Part shown: positions 14,037-19,349 of the stretch, one piece after another
How positions within the stretch are numbered: position 1 is the stretch's first letter
Layout of the letters: the number at the start of each line of letters is the position of its first letter
Source: an uncultured Blautia sp.
GTDB lineage: Bacteria > Bacillota > Clostridia > Lachnospirales > Lachnospiraceae
NCBI GenBank assembly: GCA_900541345.1
Contig: UQJE01000046.1
Coordinates: 1-19,349, forward strand
Direction: 5' to 3'
Length of the DNA: 19,349 nt
The notes under the pieces: model-generated
What the model was told of the DNA's origin: nothing
The model's database searches: none
What the model saw: the letters and a program-made list of their open reading frames with translations, nothing else
Position numbers and translations under genes: made by a program

Positions 14037-15632
14037 TTACCAGATTTTTGAATCAACTGCTGCTCTTTCTATTCCAAGACCTTTTACGTATCTGTCCATA
14101 AATGTCTGGAAACCTTCCACACCTTCCGGATTTGGCTCTAAAGATGTTCCTTCGTTTCCTGCAAACACCTTTTTATCCAGAAATCTGTCAAGAGTTTCGC
14201 CCTCTTCTTTATTTACAAGATAAGATGCCAGAAGGGCAATACCCCACGCACCGCCTTCTCCTGCAGTTTCCATAACAGAAACAGGTGCATTGACTGCGTC
14301 TGCAAGAATCTGCTGTCCCACTCCTTTTGTCTTAAAGAGACCTCCGTGTCCAAGAAGGCGATCCACCTTTACTCCCTCTTCTTCAAAGAGAATATTTAAT
14401 CCTACGCGCATAGCGCCAAGACAGGTATAAAGATTTGTTCTCATAAAGTTTGCAAGTGTGAACCTGCTCTCAGGAGAACGGACAAATAAAGGACGTCCCT
14501 CTTCAAATCCTGTCATATGCTCTCCTGAAAAATAGCAGTAGGATAAAAGACCGCCACAGTCCGGTTCTCCTTCCAGCGCCTTATTATAAAGTGTTCCGAA
14601 AAGCTTATTCATATCTACTTCCATACCCATTGCTTCTGCAAACTCCTTAAATACTCCGACCCATGCATTTAAATCAGAAGTACAATTATTGGAATGTGCC
14701 ATGGCAACAAGGTCTCCTGCTGGTGTTGTCACCATATCAATTTCTTTATACGGCTTTGAAAGCTCTTTCTCAAGAACGATCATGGCAAAAACAGAAGTTC
14801 CTGCGGAAACATTTCCGGTACGTCTTGCTACACTGTTTGTGGCAACCATGCCAGTTCCTGCATCGCCCTCCGGCGGACACATGGGAATTCCTGCTTTCAG
14901 CTTTCCGCTTGGATCGAGAAGCTTTGCCCCCTCTTCTGTAAGAAATCCTGCCTTTTCTCCCGCAACAAGCACTTTCGGCATAATATCACGAAGCTTCCAT
15001 GCAAATCCGTACGGAGCAACAAGACCGTCAAACTTGTCCATCATAGACTGATTATAATCTTTTTTCTCAATGTCAACCGGGAACATTCCTGCCGCGTCTC
15101 CAATTCCAAGAACCTTTTCCCCGGTAAGTTTCCAATGCACATACGCTTCCAGAGTTGCGATATAATCAATATCTTTTACATGCCCTTCTTTATTCAAAAT
15201 TGCCTGGTAGAGATGGGCAATACTCCATCTCTGCGGAATATTGTAATTGAAAAGCTCTGTAAGAGCATTGCTTGCCTCTTCTGTAATATTGTTTCTCCAT
15301 GTACGGAAGGGAACAAGAAGCTCTCCCTCTTTATTAAAAGGCATATATCCATGCATCATGGCGCTGATTCCCATAGCACCTACGGAAGTAAGTTCTACAT
15401 CATATTTTTTCTGTACATCTTTTACAAGCTCCTGATAGCAATCCCGGATTCCACCCCAGATATCTTCCAGACTGTAAGTCCAGACACCGTTTTCATAGCG
15501 GTTTTCCCACTCATGTCCTCCAGATGCTATCGGTTCGTTTTTTTCATCTACAAGGACGGCCTTGATTCTTGTAGAACCAAACTCAATACCAAGCGCTGTT
15601 TTATTTGATAAAATCGCCTCTCTTGCGTTCAT
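14037..15632 (-). CDS. FGGY-family carbohydrate kinase, probable L-ribulokinase (AraK/XylB-type), 531 aa
   Basis: It phosphorylates L-ribulose (inferred from its place next to araA) to L-ribulose-5-phosphate. FGGY features in order: the N-terminal phosphate-binding segment ALGIEFGSTRIKAVLVD, MGISAMMHGYMPF, PPEGDAGTGM, NVSAGTSVF, and the C-terminal ATP-binding GHGGLFKTKGVGQQ with AGEGGAWGIALLASY. It lacks the sequence style of classical AraB and looks closer to the XylB-like branch, within which clostridia have a non-orthologous ribulokinase (AraK). A xylulokinase-like specificity remains possible. The stop of araA (TAG) merges with its RBS (AGGAGG, 7 nt from the ATG), and the gap is 11 nt, so translation is coupled. 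It is the last gene of the operon. Confidence 0.88.
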   Translation of the reverse strand: MNAREAILSNKTALGIEFGSTRIKAVLVDEKNEPIASGGHEWENRYENGVWTYSLEDIWGGIRDCYQELVKDVQKKYDVELTSVGAMGISAMMHGYMPFNKEGELLVPFRTWRNNITEEASNALTELFNYNIPQRWSIAHLYQAILNKEGHVKDIDYIATLEAYVHWKLTGEKVLGIGDAAGMFPVDIEKKDYNQSMMDKFDGLVAPYGFAWKLRDIMPKVLVAGEKAGFLTEEGAKLLDPSGKLKAGIPMCPPEGDAGTGMVATNSVARRTGNVSAGTSVFAMIVLEKELSKPYKEIDMVTTPAGDLVAMAHSNNCTSDLNAWVGVFKEFAEAMGMEVDMNKLFGTLYNKALEGEPDCGGLLSYCYFSGEHMTGFEEGRPLFVRSPESRFTLANFMRTNLYTCLGAMRVGLNILFEEEGVKVDRLLGHGGLFKTKGVGQQILADAVNAPVSVMETAGEGGAWGIALLASYLVNKEEGETLDRFLDKKVFAGNEGTSLEPNPEGVEGFQTFMDRYVKGLGIERAAVDSKIW

Positions 15633-15643
15633 CGTAAAACCTC

Positions 15644-17143
15644 CTATTTTCTGTAAGCCATTTCATTCCATCTCAGTTCATTCTTAAAGTTGCGAATTGT
15701 TGTATCTTTGTCAATGTATACAGCCTCAATTCCCATAGCAGCTGCCCAATCACCCATCTGCTCTGCAGTAAGGTCGTAGGAAAATGCAGTATGATGTGCA
15801 CCGCCTGCAAGGATCCATGCTTCCGCACCGGTTGCCAGATCAGGCTGCGGTGTCCAGAACGCCGTTCCCACCGGAAGCTTCGGCATCGGTTTTTCTACTT
15901 TCTTACAATCTACATCATTGATGATCAAACGGAAACGGTCGCCAAGATCAACAAGGGAAGTTGCGATTGCAGGACCTGTCTTCGATGTAAATACAAGTCT
16001 TGCCGGATCCTCTCTGTCTCCCATAGAAAGCGGGCAGACTTTGATGCTGATTGGTCCTTCTGCAACAGTCGGACACACCTCAAGCATATGAGACTGCAGA
16101 ATTCCTTCTTTTCCCGGAACAAAGTTATATGTATAGTCCTCCATAAAGGAAGTTCCCTTCGCATCTTTTATTCCCGCTGTCATAATCTTCATCAGACGAA
16201 CCATAGCCGCAGTCTTCCAGTCTCCCTCTGCTCCGAAACCATAGCCTTTTTCCATCAATCTCTGCATTGCAAGACCAGGAAGCTGCTGTAAAGAGCCAAG
16301 ATCGCCAAAATGTGTGACAACTGCCTGATAATTTTTCTCCTCCAGGAATTTTTCAAAACCAATTTCAATTCCTGCCTGAACTGCCACATGTCTTTTAAAC
16401 TCTTCCGGATCGCGTCCTTCCAGAAGAATATTATATTTACTATAATACTCTTCCACCAGAGTGTCAATGTCTCCCTTTTTCACATCTTTTACATAATCTG
16501 CCACTTCGTTTACAGGATAGGCGTCTACTTCCCATCCAAATTTAATCTGTGCCTCTACTTTATCTCCTTCTGTAACGGCAACATTACGCATATTGTCGGC
16601 AACACGGCACACACGAATATGGCTGCTCTCCATAATGCCTACTGCTGTACGCATCCACGATGCAAGTCTTTCCTGTACCTTTCTGTCTGCCCAGTGTCCC
16701 ACAATAATTTTTCTTTCAATTCCCATACGTGTTACAATATGTCCATATTCACGTCCGCCGTGTGCAGACTGATTTTCATTCATAAAGTCCATATCAATGG
16801 TATCATATGGAATCTCCTCATTAAACTGTGTATGAAGATGGCAAAGTGGTTTTCTGTATTCCTTTAAGCCAAGAATCCAGGATTTAGCAGGAGAAAATGT
16901 GTGCATCCATGTAATAACTCCGGCACAGTCTTCATCTGCATTTGCTTCATTAAATGTCTTTCGAATCAGCTCGTTTGTAATTAATGTAGGTTTCCATACA
17001 AGTTCAAATGGCAGAATACCTGACTTATTCAGTTCCTCCACAATGATTCTTGAATGCTCTGCTACTTTTCTGAGGCACTCGTCTCCATAAAGATCCTGTG
17101 ATCCGGTACAAAACCAAAACTTATAATTTCTTCCTGTTTTCAT
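15644..17143 (-). CDS. araA: L-arabinose isomerase, 499 aa
   Basis: It interconverts L-arabinose and L-ribulose in the cytoplasm, with Mn2+ as cofactor. The length (about 500 aa) and sequence match the family: KFWFCTGSQDLYG at the N-terminus, HTFSPAKSWI, and LCHLHTQFNEEIPYDTIDMD. The catalytic/metal residues line up as E306 (GFGAEGDWKTA), E335 (SFMEDYTYNF), H352 (QSHMLEVCP) and a histidine at 450/451 (GGAHHTAFS). The start at 17143 has AAGGAGG 8 nt upstream. It lies between araR (32 nt upstream) and the kinase (11 nt downstream), with no separate promoter visible in the short gap. Confidence 0.97.
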   Translation of the reverse strand: MKTGRNYKFWFCTGSQDLYGDECLRKVAEHSRIIVEELNKSGILPFELVWKPTLITNELIRKTFNEANADEDCAGVITWMHTFSPAKSWILGLKEYRKPLCHLHTQFNEEIPYDTIDMDFMNENQSAHGGREYGHIVTRMGIERKIIVGHWADRKVQERLASWMRTAVGIMESSHIRVCRVADNMRNVAVTEGDKVEAQIKFGWEVDAYPVNEVADYVKDVKKGDIDTLVEEYYSKYNILLEGRDPEEFKRHVAVQAGIEIGFEKFLEEKNYQAVVTHFGDLGSLQQLPGLAMQRLMEKGYGFGAEGDWKTAAMVRLMKIMTAGIKDAKGTSFMEDYTYNFVPGKEGILQSHMLEVCPTVAEGPISIKVCPLSMGDREDPARLVFTSKTGPAIATSLVDLGDRFRLIINDVDCKKVEKPMPKLPVGTAFWTPQPDLATGAEAWILAGGAHHTAFSYDLTAEQMGDWAAAMGIEAVYIDKDTTIRNFKNELRWNEMAYRK

Positions 17144-17175
17144 GTGAAAATCCTCCTTAAAAAAATATATAAATG

Positions 17176-18282
17176 TTATTTATTTTCTTTATTTACTCGT
17201 TTTTCTGTAGATCCCCTCACAATGAGCTCCGGCTGAATCAGGCGTTCCACCTTGCTTTCTTCCTCCGGAATATGGTTGATTTTTTCCAGAAGAAGCTCTG
17301 CCGCCATCTCTCCTAGTTTTTCCTGTGGATGAGCAATCGTAGTAATGCCATCTCCTCTCTGCGCGTAAAGAGAATTATCGTATCCCGTCACGGAAACATC
17401 TCCTGGAATCTCTACCCCTTGCCGAGCAAGCGTCTCTGTCACCTGTACGGCAATCTGATCATTGTAGCACACAATTCCATCCGGCATCTTTCCTTCCCGC
17501 AAAAACTCTAAAACTGCCATAGAAGGCTTTGTTCGCCTGTCCTCTGTATGAAACCACACAACTCTGTCCGGGTCATAAGAAAGACCAGCTTCCTGCAAAG
17601 CACGGACATATCCTTTATGTCTTGCAAGTCCCTGAATATCATCTGCCTTAAAAAATCCGGCTATTTTCCTGTGATCTAATGCAAGAAGGTGTTTTGTCAC
17701 AAGATAACCGCCCATTGCATCGTCCATAAGAATATGAGGTTTTTCCTTCATTTCCCCATAAATTCCCTGAATAAACACATATGGAATCTCATACTTATCA
17801 AGAGTCTCATACAAGTTTACATGGCGGCATGACATCTGGCTTTTGCTCGGCTCGATAATCAGCCCGTCTATATCTTTCTGAAGAAGCTCTTCCAGACATC
17901 TTGCTTCCTTCTGCCGGCTGTTACCTGTATTTTTCAAAATAATACTATATCCCCTTTCAGACAGCACGTTATCCATACCCTGAATCAGCCTCGGAAAAAT
18001 ATAATCAGATATATATGTAGTCACAACCGCAATATTTCCTGATTTTTTTGTATGACGCATATTTTCCGAACAGAAAGTACCTTTTCCATGAAAAGCCTCC
18101 ACATACCCTTCCTGTTCCAGAAGCCCCAGCGCTTTGCGCACTGTATGACGACTTAGGGAATATGCCTGCACCAGTTCATTTTCTGAAGGCAGCTTGTCTC
18201 CTGGTTGGATTCTGCCGGATAAAATATCATTTTTCAATTGTTCCATCAAGGTGTAATACTTAGGTTTTCCACTCTCCGTCAT
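17176..18282 (-). CDS. araR: AraR-type transcriptional regulator (GntR DNA-binding head, LacI sensor), 368 aa
   Basis: The N-terminal ~75 residues are a GntR winged helix (YYTLMEQLKNDILSGRI, GDKLPSENELVQAYSLSRHT). The rest is a LacI/periplasmic-binding sensor (GNIAVVTTYISDYIFPRLIQG, DGLIIEPSKS, DGIVCYNDQIA, GDVSVTGYDNS). This chimeric build and length match B. subtilis AraR (about 362 aa), a repressor released by L-arabinose. It is the first gene of araR-araA-kinase, and an inverted repeat with AraR-like half-sites lies just upstream (18315-18338), so it probably represses its own operon. The start has AAGGGGAG 4 nt upstream. The name is based on architecture plus context; a related sugar regulator is the main alternative. 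Confidence 0.9.
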   Translation of the reverse strand: MTESGKPKYYTLMEQLKNDILSGRIQPGDKLPSENELVQAYSLSRHTVRKALGLLEQEGYVEAFHGKGTFCSENMRHTKKSGNIAVVTTYISDYIFPRLIQGMDNVLSERGYSIILKNTGNSRQKEARCLEELLQKDIDGLIIEPSKSQMSCRHVNLYETLDKYEIPYVFIQGIYGEMKEKPHILMDDAMGGYLVTKHLLALDHRKIAGFFKADDIQGLARHKGYVRALQEAGLSYDPDRVVWFHTEDRRTKPSMAVLEFLREGKMPDGIVCYNDQIAVQVTETLARQGVEIPGDVSVTGYDNSLYAQRGDGITTIAHPQEKLGEMAAELLLEKINHIPEEESKVERLIQPELIVRGSTEKRVNKENK

Positions 18283-18314
18283 CTATCTCCCCTTCTTTCA
18301 ACTCAAATAGTAGC

Positions 18315-18338
18315 ACTTGTACGCTCATACGAACAAGT
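18315..18338. promoter_or_regulatory. AraR-like operator with separated half-sites
   Basis: ACTTGTACG (18315-18323) and CGAACAAGT (18330-18338) form an inverted repeat with a 6-bp centre. Each half resembles half of the Bacillus AraR box (ATTTGTACG-type), but the halves are further apart than in the canonical 16-bp site. On the minus strand it falls between a weak -35 (TTGTTC) and a -10 (TACTAT), where a bound repressor would block transcription of araR-araA-kinase. Confidence 0.6.
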
Positions 18339-18393
18339 TGTTTTTGCATGAATTTTTCACAAAATCTCAAGACATTTATTGTGGACATTGTAC

Positions 18394-18421
18394 AAAAAGA
18401 GCTTTGGAATATTTCCAAAGC
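18394..18421 (-). terminator. Terminator of the DUF1700 gene
   Basis: On the minus strand a perfect 9-bp stem (GCTTTGGAA / TTCCAAAGC, 3-nt loop) is followed by TCTTTTTG. It begins 3 nt after the stop codon at 18425. Confidence 0.88.
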
Positions 18422-18424
18422 CCT

Positions 18425-18865
18425 TTAGTGTTTTCTCCATCTTGATATTAAATACAAAACAACGGCAAGCACAATTAGAAAGGGAAGTACTGCCGCAAGA
18501 ACGCTTACCAGCAGAAAAATAACAACTGCCGCAGCCGCAATCACGATCAGTTTTCCATACCAGGTGGAAAGATTTAGTTTTTTCTTCCAGTTTTTTTCCT
18601 CCTGATTTCCATAGTCTCCTGTATCGCTTTCCGAATAGCTTCTGCTCTCCTCGTAAACTTCTTCCCCTGTATCTGTATCAAGAAGCGTTTTTGCAATCAG
18701 TCTGGGATCTCCAAGCTGTGCGATTACGTCTTCCTCCGGTGTTCCGCCTCTTACCTTTGACTGAATGTAATCCTCATAATACCGAAGGTGCGCTGCTATC
18801 TTCCCTTCGTGCATCTGCCCTGACAACTGGGTTTTTAAAATGTCAAGAAACTCCGCTCTGTACAT
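18425..18865 (-). CDS. DUF1700/HAAS-domain membrane protein, 146 aa
   Basis: The N-terminal ~65 residues match the HAAS/DUF1700 fold (RAEFLDILKTQLSG, YYEDYIQSKVRGG, EEDVIAQLGDPRLIAKTLL), a cytosolic helical domain. A charged linker (residues about 65-100) leads to a C-terminal hydrophobic hairpin of two membrane segments (GKLIVIAAAAVVIFLLVSVL and PFLIVLAVVLYLI) ending in RWRKH. Family members often pair with PadR-type regulators; none is seen here. The start at 18865 is chosen over in-frame ATGs at 18886 and 18901 because AAGGAGA lies 7 nt upstream of it and the promoter -10 (18900-18905) overlaps the longest reading. It is a single-gene unit with its own terminator. The role is unknown; envelope or antimicrobial-peptide stress is a common association. 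Confidence 0.87.
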   Translation of the reverse strand: MYRAEFLDILKTQLSGQMHEGKIAAHLRYYEDYIQSKVRGGTPEEDVIAQLGDPRLIAKTLLDTDTGEEVYEESRSYSESDTGDYGNQEEKNWKKKLNLSTWYGKLIVIAAAAVVIFLLVSVLAAVLPFLIVLAVVLYLISRWRKH

Positions 18866-18899
18866 TCGATAATCTCCTTGTTTCATAATTTCCCTGTTC

Positions 18900-18905
18900 A
18901 TTATA
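18900..18905 (-). promoter_or_regulatory. -10 element of the DUF1700 gene promoter
   Basis: A perfect TATAAT on the minus strand, 35 bp before the chosen start codon. No clear -35 lies at 17 nt, so the promoter is either weak or activator-dependent. Confidence 0.4.
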
Positions 18906-19047
18906 CCTCTTTATTTTAACATACTATTTATCAGATAGTAACTGTGTAAATCATAAAATTTCTATAAACCTTTTACAAGAAATTTTAAATAAATCTCATA
19001 CACTTCACACATTTTCACAAAAAAATTGATAGTTTTTTATCAACTCC

Positions 19048-19076
19048 TTGACAACCCAGGATAAAGGTGCTAAACT
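19048..19076 (+). promoter_or_regulatory. Sigma-A promoter of fhs
   Basis: A perfect -35 TTGACA (19048-19053), a 17-nt spacer and -10 TAAACT (19071-19076, 4/6). Transcription would begin about 12 nt before the riboswitch P1 stem. The 18906-19047 stretch before it is AT-rich with only weak inverted repeats. Confidence 0.7.
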
Positions 19077-19095
19077 TTGCTTATCAACAAAAAGT

Positions 19096-19170
19096 TTCCT
19101 GATTACTGACGGAAAAAGTGGAGAAAACCACAAGGGATTCAGGAAGCTGGTTCAGCCGACCGTCTGGGCA
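19096..19170 (+). promoter_or_regulatory. ZTP (pfl) riboswitch aptamer upstream of fhs
   Basis: P1 pairs TTCCTGA (19096-19102) with TCAGGAA (19139-19145). Inside it are the conserved ACTGACGG, a short stem GTGG/CCAC (19118-19121/19128-19131) and GGGAT. A small variable hairpin (GCTG-GTT-CAGC, 19146-19156) links to the second conserved block CCGTCTGGGC (19160-19169). This is the layout of the pfl motif, which binds ZTP/ZMP, the purine intermediates that build up when 10-formyl-THF is scarce. The placement upstream of fhs is a known context for this class. Binding should sequester CTGGGC and prevent the terminator, so fhs is switched on. Confidence 0.9.
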
Positions 19171-19209
19171 GTATTTGATGAAAAATCTTATCAGGTACTG
19201 CCCTTTTTT
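19166..19209 (+). terminator. Riboswitch-controlled terminator before fhs
   Basis: GGGCAGTA (19166-19173) pairs with TACTGCCC (19196-19203), followed by six T. The ascending arm shares GGGC with the 3' conserved block of the ZTP aptamer, so ligand binding and terminator formation are mutually exclusive. Confidence 0.9.
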
Positions 19210-19276
19210 GCTAAAAGGAAGGCTATTATAGCCGGCTGTATTTATGCCGGCTGCAAAGTGAAAGGAGAACAAAATT

Positions 19277-19349
19277 ATGGGATTCAAAAGCGACATTGAA
19301 ATTGCACAGGAAAACACTCCGCTTCCAATTACGGAGATTGCAGCAAAAG
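19277..19349 (+). CDS. fhs: Formate--tetrahydrofolate ligase, N-terminal 24 codons (runs off the window)
   Basis: The reading frame MGFKSDIEIAQENTPLPITE continues to the window end and matches the conserved N-terminus of Fhs, which makes 10-formyl-THF from formate, THF and ATP. It feeds purine synthesis and, in acetogens, the methyl branch of the Wood-Ljungdahl pathway. AAAGGAG lies 9 nt before the ATG. The upstream ZTP riboswitch independently supports a folate/purine role. Only about 4 percent of the expected ~555 aa is visible, so integrity cannot be judged. Confidence 0.9.
   Translation, partial: MGFKSDIEIAQENTPLPITEIAAK

Noticed and set aside
18955..18986. Inverted repeat AAAATTTCT/AGAAATTTT upstream of fhs
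   Set aside because: It consists almost only of A and T in an AT-rich stretch, with a 14-nt loop and no T-tract position that fits a gene end.
19025..19042. TTGATA/TATCAA hairpin just before the fhs -35
   Set aside because: A 6-bp AT-only stem is too weak for a terminator, and no minus-strand gene lies upstream of it.
19084..19317. 77-aa minus-strand ORF over the fhs leader
   Set aside because: It overlaps the ZTP aptamer, its terminator and the fhs start, and shows no RBS or recognisable protein features.

Overview
The window looks like chromosome from a spore-forming, low-GC, anaerobic Firmicute of the Lachnospiraceae type (Blautia/Dorea/Ruminococcus-like gut clostridia). This is an inference from gene content: a YfcE/RdgB housekeeping operon, a ribose-class (CUT2) sugar importer under a LacI-type regulator, an AraR-type arabinose operon, fhs behind a ZTP riboswitch, and a likely forespore promoter. 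There is no rRNA, CRISPR array, insertion sequence or phage module. Almost all coding is on the minus strand; only the three tRNAs at the left end and fhs at the right end are on the plus strand.

Layout. 1-360: the end of a tRNA cluster (Lys-UUU truncated by the window edge, Leu-UAG, Leu-AAG) closed by a bidirectional terminator. 405-3596: a five-gene minus-strand operon (rhodanese, YfcE phosphodiesterase, THUMP RNA methyltransferase, RdgB/HAM1 house-cleaning pyrophosphatase, second small phosphoesterase) with a good sigma-A promoter at 3568-3596. 3620-3903: a very short, Asn-rich gene (57 aa) with a strong RBS, its own terminator and a sigma-G-like promoter. 4076-9268: a sugar-uptake operon, transcribed binding protein -> hairpin -> ATPase -> permease -> intracellular GH32-like glycosidase, with a near-consensus promoter and several copies of a TTACGTAA palindrome. 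9377-11346: its probable regulator, a LacI protein with a second sugar-binding domain; the reading frame is broken by an apparent one-base deletion near 10787. 11409-13958: an operon of an AlbA_2/Schlafen-type ATP-binding protein (with a 4 x 12-bp in-frame repeat), an orphan ParA ATPase and a 70-aa basic partner. 13961-18338: araR-araA-ribulokinase, an arabinose operon headed by a split AraR-like inverted repeat. 18394-18905: a DUF1700/HAAS membrane protein. 18906-19349: a long leader holding a promoter, a ZTP (pfl) riboswitch and its terminator, then the first 24 codons of fhs.

How the parts work together. The CUT2 importer and GH32 enzyme form a substrate-specific cassette: an imported fructofuranoside-like sugar would be cut in the cytoplasm, and the LacI protein would sense it through operators at the importer promoter and at its own promoter. 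The araR operon converts L-arabinose to L-ribulose-5-phosphate; the 4-epimerase (araD) and a transporter are not in the window. The fhs leader ties one-carbon metabolism to ZTP/ZMP, the signal of 10-formyl-THF shortage.

Main points for follow-up are the unlisted 57-aa gene with a sigma-G promoter, the frameshifted double-sensor LacI regulator and its operators, the GH32 enzyme with an altered first catalytic motif, the binding protein without a lipobox, and the AlbA_2-ParA-small-protein operon.
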